This document shows, piece by piece, positions 42,917 to 52,407 of a DNA stretch of 64,000 nucleotides. The position numbers were made by a program, and so were the translations under genes. The stretch lies in assembly GCA_039969155.1 (NCBI GenBank), contig JBDVOJ010000117.1:49946-113945 (forward strand), read 5' to 3'. Origin of the DNA: GCA-002733465 sp039969155 (GTDB lineage: Bacteria; Pseudomonadota; Gammaproteobacteria; Enterobacterales; Kangiellaceae). The notes below the pieces were generated by a model. That model did no database searches. It saw only the letters and a program-made list of their open reading frames with translations, and was not told the origin of the DNA. Within the stretch, counting starts at the first letter, position 1, and each line of letters opens with the position of its first letter.

Positions 42917-44017
42917 TCACTGTCTAGGTGCTGGTATTTGCGCGAGTAAATCAGCAATAACTTGCTCAACGCTGATTCCCTCAATTTCAAGCTCAGCAGA
43001 CAAAACTATTCTATGACGCATCACCGCCAATGCTACGGCTTTAATTTCATCAGGTGTAACAAACTGACTTCCTCTAACAAGCGCTAATGCTTTCGCTGCT
43101 CTTATGATCGCAATCGATGCTCTCGGGCTAGCCCCCATTTGAACACCAGACCACTCTCTAGTTGCGACAACTAATCGAACGGCGTATTCGAAAATCGAAT
43201 CATCGACTCGAATTGAGGCAGCTAATTTTTGTAGCGCCATGATCGTTTCGGCTGAGGTGACGGCAGTAAGCTCACCCATTAAATTGGAATCATCAACAGT
43301 ATCTACTGTTATCGCTTTTACTAAACTGATTTCATCTTCAACTGATGGGTAGTCAATTAATATATTCATCAAAAAGCGATCAAGTTCGGCCTCAGGTAAT
43401 GGATAGGTACCTTCTTGCTCTAGTGGATTTTGAGTTGCTAATACCATAAATGGATTGCTAACGGCGTGGGATTTGCCTTCAATGGTGATGTGCTTCTCCT
43501 GCATCACTTCTAACAATGCTGATTGAGTTTTTGCTGGTGCTCGATTAATTTCATCCGCCAGTAATAAATTAGTGAATGCCGGTCCTTTGCGAATTCGAAA
43601 GCGTTCAGACTTTTGGTCAAACATAGCGTGACCTGTAACATCACTTGGCATCAAATCAGGAGTAAATTGTATTCTTGAAAAATCCCCCGCAAAGCTCTTA
43701 GCAATTGATCTAACTAACAACGTTTTTCCTAAACCCGGAACACCTTCAATCAATAAGTGACCGCCTGCAAATAAGCAAGTCAAAGTCATCTCTACGATTG
43801 AGTGTTGACCAATTAAAGTCGAATTAATATTTTTACTTAGCTGCTGAATAATTCTATGACCTTGTTCTATTGTCATTTCCGAAGAATTAGTTGGAACACT
43901 TTGTTCGTTAAATGCAGATGGCAACTCAGCTTGAGAAGACTCAACCTGACCTTCAGCAGGCGAAGCCGATTCGGCTTGCGGTGTAGTAGTCACATCTTTG
44001 TTTGATTCGTCATTCAT
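42917..44017 (-). CDS. MoxR-family AAA+ ATPase
   Basis: A 366-residue AAA+ ATPase. Walker A is LIEGVPGLGKTLL, Walker B is LLLADEINRAPAKTQSALLE, followed by sensor-type ATQNPLEQEGTYPLPEAELD; a C-terminal lid has GASPRASIAIIRAAKALALV. The first 50 residues are an acidic, Gln/Ser-rich extension not part of the AAA domain. It works as a chaperone with the DUF58 protein encoded next. Confidence 0.93.
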   Translation of the reverse strand: MNDESNKDVTTTPQAESASPAEGQVESSQAELPSAFNEQSVPTNSSEMTIEQGHRIIQQLSKNINSTLIGQHSIVEMTLTCLFAGGHLLIEGVPGLGKTLLVRSIAKSFAGDFSRIQFTPDLMPSDVTGHAMFDQKSERFRIRKGPAFTNLLLADEINRAPAKTQSALLEVMQEKHITIEGKSHAVSNPFMVLATQNPLEQEGTYPLPEAELDRFLMNILIDYPSVEDEISLVKAITVDTVDDSNLMGELTAVTSAETIMALQKLAASIRVDDSIFEYAVRLVVATREWSGVQMGASPRASIAIIRAAKALALVRGSQFVTPDEIKAVALAVMRHRIVLSAELEIEGISVEQVIADLLAQIPAPRQ

Positions 44018-44063
44018 TTTGTTGTTCCCGTCATTTAAACTAACTGTTTATCATTGGTTATCA

Positions 44064-45218
44064 CTAAAGTTGTCTTTTTATGTTTTGGATCAAAACAACT
44101 CTTTCCAAGAAATCTTCTTGTGTTTGTTCCGGTGGCTGCCATAACAATTCTAATTTTTTCTTTTCAATACCAACCAAGTGTGAAAGTTTTTCTATTTTTT
44201 TGGCATCGCTCAAAGTTGAGTATTGGTGAATTGATTTTCTTAATCGAATTTCAAGCGCTTCGCTAAGTTTATTGAGTAATGATAAACCTGCATCATTTCG
44301 ATAATTAAACTCTCCGGCAGCTTCAATATGTTGCATCAACTCTCTTTGCACTCTTTCGTCATCCTTTCGAGGTGCACCTTTTCTCCAACTTGCCGAAAAC
44401 AACAATCCAGCTATTAGCACAATAAAAGAAATAATCACTTTGGGGATAAGCTCTTTCATGGTGGACCACAAAGAAGGTTGCACCGTATTGTATAAAAACA
44501 TAACGGTTCGACCACCACCCACTAGTTGATAGAGAAACATTGCATGGTCATGCTCATCAATAGAATAATTTTTCCAAACACTCATATCGGTCACTACGGT
44601 CACCATGCCTTCGCCCACCTGATACTGAGCAAAGGAATCAGAATAATCGTTACCGCCTATAAAAGTTGCTTCGCCCTTAGAGTCTTGTAAATAGTAGTTT
44701 TGCCTAAAGTTAACCGCGGTGACTTTATCTGTACCTTGAAAAGTAACTCTAGTTAACTGTTCCTCTTCATCATAACTCCAAGAGTATTCTGGATTTTCAT
44801 AAAGACGCACACCTAATTCATCTAGAAGCGAATCGCGACTGGTTCCTAAATCATCGTCATATATCTCCGTCGCTAACAAAATAATGTGGCCACCATTATT
44901 TAACCAATCTTTAACGGTATTACGTTTGTTCTCACTTAACCCTACCCGAGTACTTTCAATGATTAGGGTATCTTGATTTTCAATGCCGCTATCGAGCACA
45001 GAAAAGTTTCTTTGACTTGAAGCAACTTTATCACTCTTTTCAAGGAATTTCTCTGCCGCAAAAAAAGGATTCGCTTTGACTTCCTTAGTCGGCCCTAGAT
45101 CAACTTCTTTAATCACCTTATCAAAATGAGTGTAAAACCAATAAGAATAACCTCCGATTATCAAGCTTACAATGGCGATTACCCAAGTGGCCGGAGAGAT
45201 AGATATTTTATTTTTCAT
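44064..45218 (-). CDS. DUF4350 domain membrane protein
   Basis: A 384-residue protein with one N-terminal helix (about 8-27), a periplasmic DUF4350-type domain (ESTRVGLSENKRNTVKDWLN, NGGHIILLATEIYDD), a second helix (near 245-265, IPKVIISFIVLIAGLLF) and a cytoplasmic tail. ATG 45218 is chosen because AAGGA precedes it and it overlaps the DUF4129 gene by 11 nt; the frame runs back to 45272. It sits between DUF4129 and MoxR genes, the usual place in this operon type. Confidence 0.82.
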   Translation of the reverse strand: MKNKISISPATWVIAIVSLIIGGYSYWFYTHFDKVIKEVDLGPTKEVKANPFFAAEKFLEKSDKVASSQRNFSVLDSGIENQDTLIIESTRVGLSENKRNTVKDWLNNGGHIILLATEIYDDDLGTSRDSLLDELGVRLYENPEYSWSYDEEEQLTRVTFQGTDKVTAVNFRQNYYLQDSKGEATFIGGNDYSDSFAQYQVGEGMVTVVTDMSVWKNYSIDEHDHAMFLYQLVGGGRTVMFLYNTVQPSLWSTMKELIPKVIISFIVLIAGLLFSASWRKGAPRKDDERVQRELMQHIEAAGEFNYRNDAGLSLLNKLSEALEIRLRKSIHQYSTLSDAKKIEKLSHLVGIEKKKLELLWQPPEQTQEDFLERVVLIQNIKRQL

Positions 45219-46905
45219 CCATCTTTCCTTTCGCGCTAATAGCCTTTGTGTTATTTGCACTTTGACTCGCAACAGAGCTAACTTGCATTACTTTAGGCCA
45301 ACTCTCACATAAGTCTAATAGAACTGATTTTTCTGGTTGAATGTGTGCATAGGCTAAGCCGCGCCATGTATTGGTCAATTTCTTAATATATCCTTGGCTA
45401 ACCGCACCAACATTTTTAACAATTTGCTGTAGGCACTCGAGCTCAGTGTAGCCTTCTTTTATCAGAACATTTTTATTGTCGATATACCAAATTAGACTCG
45501 CTCGATAGAGCAAACTTAAAGCTTGTCGATATTGTTCATTCTCAACTAAATTACGAGCGACTTCCCAGGGTTTTTCCGGTAAGGATTCACTATCCAAATC
45601 GAGTCCAAATAATTTCTTGGGTCGTTTATGTTTAGCTTTGCGCTCAAACGAAGTATTACCCAGTAAGTGCTTATATCGAATAATTAAGAATAATACTAAG
45701 ACTGCAACAAAAATCCATAAGGCAAATTCAACAAAAAGCGCAAATAATTGCGCAAAGATAAGCCAACCTGACGACATACTTTCGGGTTCATTGTCACTAT
45801 CAAACCAGCTATCTTTGTTTGAGCTTCGATATCGATTACTTTCCTCTAACTCTTTTTGATGAAAGTCATCACCTTGTTTAATCTCTGTAATTAACTCTTT
45901 TGCTTGTTGATGAGTCAAAGAATCTGGAGCATTTTCATCGAGTTGATTTTTCTCAGCATCAAGTTCCGATGTAACTAGCTGTTGAATATCGATTTCTTCA
46001 ATATTGAGAGGTTCTGCAAAGGTAATTTGTTCGGCTTTCTGCTGCTCAGAATCAGCTTGCTGCGCAATAGTTGTCGTTGGTTGAACGGCTAACGTGGAAA
46101 TAAAGAAAAAACCAATTAGATAGCCTGCCAATCTAACGTTTAGATTTTCTGACTTTTCTTTTAGTCGTGCAGCTAGCCTTTTAAATGAAAGTTCAATATC
46201 CCAAGCTTCTAAATGAGTTCGTTGATTTAAGTAGAGAGCAAATCCGCAAGCGATAAAAAACGGAGCAACTAAACTCATTCCTAGCAAAGCTAGAAAGTTG
46301 AAAAGATGTGACATCAATAGATTTTCATTATCTTCAGCAAACCACTCTAATAGTTTAAAATTTTCTAAGTAGACTTCTGGGACTAATAGATAAATAAGCG
46401 CAATGATAGAACTGTAAGTAATAACTTCAACCAGCACAAATATAATGGTTAACCAAACGGCACTGCCCGAATCACCTGAGTGGAGAGTTTTTAATCGGCT
46501 AGAACGCTTAGCTCCTTTCAATCCTTCTAATTGAATTAATGGTAAATCTAAAGAACGAGTAAAACTCAACCGACGCCAAGTTAAGCTAGCAAACCATTGG
46601 ATTTTCGCGACTGAGAAGAATGCTTTTAAACACTGTTTAACCGTAAGAGACTCTCCGAAAAGTTCTCTACTGAGAAAGTGCAATAAAGGTCTTTCTAATA
46701 TTGGCTTGAGCCACCAAAGACAAAATGCCGCCCACTCGGGTGAAGCGTGAAAAATGGCCGTTATAAGTAGAAAAGTCGGTAGACTAACAAGAAACCAGAT
46801 TTTATATAATACTTTGGCATGCTGCTGAACAAGCGATATGCCTAAATCAATCGCTTCCCAGCCTTTTCGAGGTCTAATTTTAGCGGTTACTTTTTCAAGA
46901 TCCAT
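45208..46905 (-). CDS. DUF4129 domain membrane protein
   Basis: A 565-residue protein with several membrane segments in the first 270 residues and another near 388-410, and a C-terminal DUF4129 region (WEVARNLVENEQYRQALSLL, YRASLIWYIDNKNVLIKEGY). The region 280-370 is acidic and low in complexity. DUF4129 proteins are found in MoxR/DUF58 loci, and the overlaps here (11 nt on each side) indicate tight coupling with the SpoIIM-like and DUF4350 genes. Confidence 0.8.
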   Translation of the reverse strand: MDLEKVTAKIRPRKGWEAIDLGISLVQQHAKVLYKIWFLVSLPTFLLITAIFHASPEWAAFCLWWLKPILERPLLHFLSRELFGESLTVKQCLKAFFSVAKIQWFASLTWRRLSFTRSLDLPLIQLEGLKGAKRSSRLKTLHSGDSGSAVWLTIIFVLVEVITYSSIIALIYLLVPEVYLENFKLLEWFAEDNENLLMSHLFNFLALLGMSLVAPFFIACGFALYLNQRTHLEAWDIELSFKRLAARLKEKSENLNVRLAGYLIGFFFISTLAVQPTTTIAQQADSEQQKAEQITFAEPLNIEEIDIQQLVTSELDAEKNQLDENAPDSLTHQQAKELITEIKQGDDFHQKELEESNRYRSSNKDSWFDSDNEPESMSSGWLIFAQLFALFVEFALWIFVAVLVLFLIIRYKHLLGNTSFERKAKHKRPKKLFGLDLDSESLPEKPWEVARNLVENEQYRQALSLLYRASLIWYIDNKNVLIKEGYTELECLQQIVKNVGAVSQGYIKKLTNTWRGLAYAHIQPEKSVLLDLCESWPKVMQVSSVASQSANNTKAISAKGKMDEK

Positions 46906-47902
46906 ATTTAGACCCTGACTTTTTTACAGACCTAGGTCGACCTAAGAAAGTGAAGTAGCAAACAACAATTAGCCAAAACGCCGAGCCAACCCAATATTTA
47001 GTTTCAGCACTCACCATACGAGTAGAAGACCAAAAGGCTTCTACAAAAGCTGCAATAAGTAATAAAAATATGGCTCCGTATACAAGCTGTATTGCTGCTC
47101 GTCCCGCATTAACAAGCGCTTGCTTACGAGTATAAACACCTGGCGACAAGACCGCCCAACCAAGCATCAATCCGGCTGCTCCTGATATGACAATTCCGGT
47201 TAATTCAAATGCGCCGTGGCCAATGACAAACGAGAAAAATGTCTCATTGTATCCAATATTGTGAATATGCCCAGCAATGGCGCCAAATAGAAAACCGTTA
47301 AACAATAAGAAGAACTGACTACCCAGAGTTAGTAGAATTCCTCCAGCAAAGGTCTGAAATGCGATGCCGATGTTGTTTTTTATATAATGGCCGAACATAT
47401 AAAAGTCGCTATCGGAAGATCGTTCAGTACCAAAACGCTCTGCCGCTGGGTCATACATGCTTTCCATCGTAGAAACCATTTGTGGATCAACAATCATATA
47501 GATCAGATCAGGAAATACTAGCGTTAGCAGGAACACCACAATCAGTGGAAGATAAAATAGGCCCGTTGCAGTCCAGAAAAATCTAGCCTGTTCTCTTACT
47601 GCTCTTGGAAAACCATGCAAAATAAAGTGAAAAATATTTTGGAAAATACCTAAACGTTTTTGATAAAACGATTGATGCCCCCTAAATGCTAGAGCTTCCA
47701 AACGGTTGATCAGTAAAGGGCTATAATGTCTTTCTCTTGCCAGCGCTAAGCAATAACAAAGATGCCGATAGTTGTCGGCGAAGTCTGTTAGCTTGTTTTC
47801 ACCTTTACTTTTGTTCAACTTGATAGCTTCAACCAAATTAATTTGTGTCTCGAAGTTTTTCCATTGTTCGGAATAACGCTCTTCAAATTCTTCTTGTCTC
47901 AT
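46895..47902 (-). CDS. Stage II sporulation protein M (SpoIIM)-like membrane protein
   Basis: A 335-residue protein with an N-terminal helical cytoplasmic part (about 1-95) and about six transmembrane helices, including the SpoIIM-type stretches MFGHYIKNNIGIAFQTFAGG and GHGAFELTGIVISGAAGLML. I start at ATG 47902, which overlaps the RDD gene stop as ATGA and has GAAGGG upstream. In non-sporulating bacteria such proteins accompany RDD and MoxR genes; role unknown. Confidence 0.85.
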   Translation of the reverse strand: MRQEEFEERYSEQWKNFETQINLVEAIKLNKSKGENKLTDFADNYRHLCYCLALARERHYSPLLINRLEALAFRGHQSFYQKRLGIFQNIFHFILHGFPRAVREQARFFWTATGLFYLPLIVVFLLTLVFPDLIYMIVDPQMVSTMESMYDPAAERFGTERSSDSDFYMFGHYIKNNIGIAFQTFAGGILLTLGSQFFLLFNGFLFGAIAGHIHNIGYNETFFSFVIGHGAFELTGIVISGAAGLMLGWAVLSPGVYTRKQALVNAGRAAIQLVYGAIFLLLIAAFVEAFWSSTRMVSAETKYWVGSAFWLIVVCYFTFLGRPRSVKKSGSKYGS

Positions 47903-48594
47903 TGGTGCCCTCGAAGCCACTTGGCGAGGCGCTTAATCGACAAAGCGGTATTATCCACATTTGGTTTGGTTTGATCTTGATCGACCCAAGGACGAAGATA
48001 ACTGGCTAGTTCGTTAGCTCTAGATTCAGACATCAGTGAGCTTCGCTCTGCAAAACTAATAATCGCGCTTTGCTCGGCTAACGTCAGTGGAATTTTAGGC
48101 GCGATACCTTCTTCTTCAAACTTTAACTCGGGCTGATTAAGCTTGCGTTTATGCACGACTAGCGTTCCAGCCGCTAAATCACCTAAGCGCTTAAAGTCTT
48201 TATTGATTAGCATGGAAAGTACGCCGAATCCAAAAAACGCGGGAAGAAAATCTGCGAATCGCAGCAGGTTTCGAACGATGGATGAAGACCAATCTATTGG
48301 AGTACCGTCATCATTAATGACCATAATTCCCATGGATTTTTTACCGATGGTTTGCCCATGGTTAAAGACCTCGAACAAAACGGGGTAAAACCATTCAACT
48401 ACAAATACGGTAATGAGGAAAAGGCCGCCACCGAATGTTCCAAGATAGCCGATAATACTAGCAACAGCGGCTAACACTGCCCAACGTACCATCAAATCAA
48501 TCATAAAGGCCAAGGAACGACTGACTAAGCCTGCAACGGCTAAAGATAGCTCAACCCCTTCGGGGACTTCTATTTCCCGAGTGGTATCTAACAT
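47899..48594 (-). CDS. RDD-family membrane protein
   Basis: A 231-residue RDD protein: SRSLAFMIDLMVRWAVLAAV contains the conserved R and D of the first helix, followed by GQTIGKKSMGIMVINDDGTP and KRLGDLAAGTLVVHKRK. First gene of the six-gene minus-strand operon RDD-SpoIIM-DUF4129-DUF4350-MoxR-DUF58. The C-terminal 65 residues are cytoplasmic and variable. Confidence 0.88.
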   Translation of the reverse strand: MLDTTREIEVPEGVELSLAVAGLVSRSLAFMIDLMVRWAVLAAVASIIGYLGTFGGGLFLITVFVVEWFYPVLFEVFNHGQTIGKKSMGIMVINDDGTPIDWSSSIVRNLLRFADFLPAFFGFGVLSMLINKDFKRLGDLAAGTLVVHKRKLNQPELKFEEEGIAPKIPLTLAEQSAIISFAERSSLMSESRANELASYLRPWVDQDQTKPNVDNTALSIKRLAKWLRGHQ

Positions 48595-48707
48595 TCCTTG
48601 TTACTTCTTACTACCATACAAATCCTTTCTATATCCTTACAGCCTCTTATATCGGTTTCCTCGAGGGGGTGCCTGACTTATGCCGTTAAAGGAGTTTAAC
48701 AAGTCAG

Positions 48708-48758
48708 GATAAAAAAAAACTAGGTTACCAGCACACAATTTAACTTAGTAACCTAGTG
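48708..48758 (-). terminator. Rho-independent terminator after fba
   Basis: ACTAGGTTAC (48720-48729) pairs with GTAACCTAGT (48748-48757 approximately). On the minus strand the hairpin is followed by a run of about ten T, a strong terminator 25 nt after the fba stop. Confidence 0.85.
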
Positions 48759-48780
48759 TATTCAAATTATCTTAACAATA

Positions 48781-49845
48781 CTAATTAACTTTGGCTGCTA
48801 ACTCGCCTTTTGCATAGCGCTCAAACATAGTTTCAAGAGAAACAGGTTTTATTTTGCTCGCGTTGCCAGCAGTTCCAAATGCTTCATAACGTGCGACTAC
48901 AATATCTTTCATAGCATCAGTAGAAGCTTGTAGATACTTTCTTGGGTCAAAGTTAGACGGGTTAGCCGCAAGTGCTCGACGAATAGCACCAGTAGAAGCT
49001 AATCTCAAATCGGTGTCGATATTTACTTTACGTACGCCGTGCTTAATACCTTCACAGATTTCTTCCACTGGAACACCGTAAGTTTCTGGAATTTCGCCGC
49101 CAAATTCATTAATCACTGCTAACCATTCTTGCGGTACCGATGAAGATCCGTGCATTACTAAATGAGTATTTGGAAGTCGCTTGTGAATTTCTTTGATTCT
49201 GCTGATAGCTAAAACATCGCCAGTCGGTGGGCGAGTAAATTTGTACGCGCCGTGTGATGTTCCAATGGCGATAGCCAATGCATCAACCTGAGTTTTATTA
49301 ACAAAATCGGCAGCTTCTTCTGGGTCTGTTAGCATTTGATCCATGGTAAGTACGCCTTCTGCGCCAATGCCATCTTCTTCGCCAGCTTCACCCGTTTCTA
49401 AAGAACCCAAACAACCTAACTCACCCTCAACTGATACACCACAGGCATGTGCCATTTCTACGGTGCGGCGAGTGACGTCAACGTTGTACTCATAGCTAGC
49501 AGGAGTTTTACCGTCTTCCATTAGTGAACCATCCATCATGACTGATGAGAATCCTAATTGAATTGAACGCTGACAGACCGAAGGGCTAGTACCATGATCT
49601 TGGTGCATAGCTACTGGAATATGTGGAAATTCTTCAATTGCCGCAAGGATAAGGTGGCGAAGGAAGGGTGCACCAGCATATTTACGCGCTCCAGCTGAAG
49701 CTTGAACGATTACTGGGCTATCAGTTTGATTAGCGGCTTCCATAATTGCCCGCATTTGCTCTAGATTGTTTACGTTGAAAGCCGGTACACCATATTGGTA
49801 TTCAGCGGCATGGTCCAACATTTGTCTCATTGAAATTAAAGCCAT
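48781..49845 (-). CDS. fba: Class II fructose-1,6-bisphosphate aldolase
   Basis: A 354-residue zinc-dependent aldolase of the class IIB (Calvin-cycle/glycolytic) type. Metal and substrate residues lie in VAMHQDHGTSPSVC, SVMMDGSLMEDGKTP, EGELGCLGSLETGEAGEEDG, TSHGAYKF, LVMHGSSSVP and KVNIDTDLRLA. It cleaves or forms fructose-1,6-bisphosphate. It follows pgk by about 120 nt in the tkt-gap-pgk-fba series and is closed by a strong terminator. Confidence 0.96.
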   Translation of the reverse strand: MALISMRQMLDHAAEYQYGVPAFNVNNLEQMRAIMEAANQTDSPVIVQASAGARKYAGAPFLRHLILAAIEEFPHIPVAMHQDHGTSPSVCQRSIQLGFSSVMMDGSLMEDGKTPASYEYNVDVTRRTVEMAHACGVSVEGELGCLGSLETGEAGEEDGIGAEGVLTMDQMLTDPEEAADFVNKTQVDALAIAIGTSHGAYKFTRPPTGDVLAISRIKEIHKRLPNTHLVMHGSSSVPQEWLAVINEFGGEIPETYGVPVEEICEGIKHGVRKVNIDTDLRLASTGAIRRALAANPSNFDPRKYLQASTDAMKDIVVARYEAFGTAGNASKIKPVSLETMFERYAKGELAAKVN

Positions 49846-49968
49846 TTTGTATTCTCCATTTTTCTAAACTGATTAACGTTCCCCAGTACCACTGAATGAA
49901 CTTTATCCATTCATCGAGTGTAAGTGGAAACTGATTATTTCTATATTAATTATTACCGATCCACTCAA

Positions 49969-51147
49969 CTATTGAGCGGCTCGTTGTTCTAAAATTTCTA
50001 CTGCCGGTAGTTTTTTGCCTTCCAAGAATTCGAGGAACGCGCCGCCACCAGTTGATATATAAGAGACTTTTTCCTTAATACCAAATTTATCGACAGCCGC
50101 TAGGGTGTCACCGCCACCGGCGATTGAAAAGGCACTACTTTCGGCGATTGCTTTGGCTATTTTTTCAGTACCTTTGGAAAATTGTTCAAATTCAAAAACT
50201 CCGACTGGCCCATTCCAAACAATGGTTCCAGCATTCGCTAAAATCTTACATAAGTAGTCAGCAGTGTCGGGACCAATGTCAAAGATCATATCATCTTCAC
50301 TGACTTCAGAGACTTGTTTCAAGGTTGCAGGTGTTGACTCTGAGAATTCTTTACCAACAACAACATCGGTTGTTTTTGGTATTTCGCCGTTATTGGCGAT
50401 TGCCGCTGCACTGAGCTTTTTAGCTTCATCAACCAAGTCCATTTCAACTAATGATTTACCGACAGCGTGACCTTCCGATGCAATAAAGGTATTAGCAATT
50501 CCACCACCGACAATTAACTGATCCACAATAGTGGATAAAGATTCTAATACGGTTAGTTTAGTAGATACTTTCGAACCACCAACTATGGCAACCATTGGTC
50601 GAGCAGGATTGTCTAGTGCTTTTCCTAGCGCATCTAATTCACCAGCTAATAGAGGTCCGGCGCAGGCGATAGGTGCAAATTTTGCGACTCCATGAGTAGA
50701 AGCTTGAGCTCTATGCGCAGTTCCAAAAGCATCCATAACAAATACATCACATAAACTGGCATAAGCTTTTGATAAAGCTTCATCATTGGCTTTTTCGCCC
50801 TTATTACAGCGCACGTTTTCAAAGATAACCACTTCACCTTGGTTAACCTCTACACCATCTAAGTAATCAGCCGCCAATGAAACTGGGGCGTCAATTAACG
50901 GTTTTATATAATCAACCACTGCGGCCATCGAATCTTCTACCGTCAACTGACCTTCTGTTGGTCTGCCACGATGAGACATCACCATAACTTTTGCGCCTTT
51001 TTCAAGGGCAAGTTTAATTGTTGGTATTGCAGCTTGGATTCTTACGTCTGAAGTAATCTTGCCATCTTTAAAAGGAACATTGAGATCTTCACGAATTAAT
51101 ACTCGTTTTCCATTTAAATCTAAATCTGACATTCTTAACACTGACAT
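49969..51147 (-). CDS. pgk: Phosphoglycerate kinase
   Basis: A 392-residue phosphoglycerate kinase with R-E-DLNVPFKDGKITSD near the N-terminus, the GRP motif (MSHRGRPTEG), ATP-site GGSKVSTKLTVLESL and the C-terminal AGGGDTLAAVDKFG. Transfers phosphate from 1,3-bisphosphoglycerate to ADP. Length is typical. A terminator hairpin lies in the gap from gap, so pgk may have its own promoter or depend on read-through. Confidence 0.97.
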   Translation of the reverse strand: MSVLRMSDLDLNGKRVLIREDLNVPFKDGKITSDVRIQAAIPTIKLALEKGAKVMVMSHRGRPTEGQLTVEDSMAAVVDYIKPLIDAPVSLAADYLDGVEVNQGEVVIFENVRCNKGEKANDEALSKAYASLCDVFVMDAFGTAHRAQASTHGVAKFAPIACAGPLLAGELDALGKALDNPARPMVAIVGGSKVSTKLTVLESLSTIVDQLIVGGGIANTFIASEGHAVGKSLVEMDLVDEAKKLSAAAIANNGEIPKTTDVVVGKEFSESTPATLKQVSEVSEDDMIFDIGPDTADYLCKILANAGTIVWNGPVGVFEFEQFSKGTEKIAKAIAESSAFSIAGGGDTLAAVDKFGIKEKVSYISTGGGAFLEFLEGKKLPAVEILEQRAAQ

Positions 51148-51185
51148 TTATAGTTCCTTGTAAACGTTTTTGAAAAGCTAAAATG

Positions 51186-51223
51186 AAAAAATAGCAGCTA
51201 CGATTATCGTAGCGGCTATTTTT
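51186..51223. terminator. Terminator hairpin between gap and pgk
   Basis: AAAAATAGC-ag-CTACGAT pairs with ATCGTAG-cg-GCTATTTTT (51186-51223), a 16-bp interrupted stem with A/T-runs on both sides, inside an otherwise co-directional set. It can act as an intrinsic terminator or attenuator. Confidence 0.8.
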
Positions 51224-51297
51224 AATTCTCGATGCTGAGCATCAAGCTAAGTGATTGAGTTAAATTAAGTTTATGAATTGAATGAATCAATCTAAAC

Positions 51298-52299
51298 TTA
51301 TTTAGCCGCCATCATAGCGAGCGCAGTATCAATCATTCGACAGCTAAAGCCCCACTCATTGTCGTACCAAGTTAAAACTTTCACTAAGTTTTTGTTAACT
51401 CTAGTTTGAGTTGCATCGAAAGTCGAAGATGCTGGCATATGATTAAAGTCAACTGAGACTAAAGGCTCCACATTGTAGTCAAGCACAACACCATCAGCCG
51501 CTTTTTTCATAATTTCATTGATTTCTTCAACGCTCGTTTCACGCTCTGCTTCAAAGGTTAAATCAACCACAGAAACATTTAGAGTTGGAACACGAAGAGC
51601 GAATCCATCTAACTTGCCTTGTAATTCTGGAAGAACTAAACCAACCGCTTTAGCCGCACCGGTTTTTGTTGGAATAATTGAAGTCGCTGCCGCTCTCGCG
51701 CGATGTAAATCTTTGTGCTGGTTGTCGATGATATTTTGATCATTAGTATAAGCATGAATGGTGTTAACCAAACCTTTCTTAATACCAACACTTTCATGTA
51801 GCGCTTTAGCAACTGGCGCTAAACAGTTAGTCGTACAAGAAGCATTTGAAACAATAGTATGCTCCGCTTTTAGTACATCTTCATTCACACCAAATACAAC
51901 AGTCGCATCAATGTCATTTCCGCCTGGTGCAGAAATCAATACCTTTTTCGCTCCGCCAACAAAATGCTTTGAAGCGCCTTCGCGATCTTTAAAATGACCG
52001 GTACATTCTAGAACGATATCAACATCATAATCGCTCCATTTCAGATTCTCAGGATTACGATCGGCTAACATCGCAATCTTGTCATCATTAACATACATGT
52101 TTTCATCATCACCAGTCACGTTTGCTTCAAAACGTCCGTGAGTTGAATCGTACTTTGTTAGGTGTACGTTAGTTGGAATAGGGTGAGAAGAGTTAATCGC
52201 GACAACTTTGATTTCGTCTTCACGATTATATTCATAGATTGCTCTAAGAACCATACGGCCAATGCGTCCATAACCGTTGATTGCTACTTTTACTGTCAT
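51298..52299 (-). CDS. gap: Glyceraldehyde-3-phosphate dehydrogenase, type I
   Basis: A 333-residue enzyme with the NAD-binding start VAINGYGRIGRMVLRA, the catalytic Cys in SNASCTTNCLAP, and TKTGAAKAVGLVLPELQGKL and WYDNEWGFSCRM. Oxidises glyceraldehyde-3-phosphate with phosphate and NAD(P). Second gene after tkt. Whether it uses NAD or NADP cannot be judged safely here. Confidence 0.96.
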   Translation of the reverse strand: MTVKVAINGYGRIGRMVLRAIYEYNREDEIKVVAINSSHPIPTNVHLTKYDSTHGRFEANVTGDDENMYVNDDKIAMLADRNPENLKWSDYDVDIVLECTGHFKDREGASKHFVGGAKKVLISAPGGNDIDATVVFGVNEDVLKAEHTIVSNASCTTNCLAPVAKALHESVGIKKGLVNTIHAYTNDQNIIDNQHKDLHRARAAATSIIPTKTGAAKAVGLVLPELQGKLDGFALRVPTLNVSVVDLTFEAERETSVEEINEIMKKAADGVVLDYNVEPLVSVDFNHMPASSTFDATQTRVNKNLVKVLTWYDNEWGFSCRMIDTALAMMAAK

Positions 52300-52407
52300 T
52301 ACATTTTCCTGCTAATAAATAGTCTAACTTTAAAAACGATAGTCAATTCTTTTGGTTAAAAATCGACTATCTTCAAATTGCTTGGGTTCACTTTACTGAG
52401 GTGAGAC

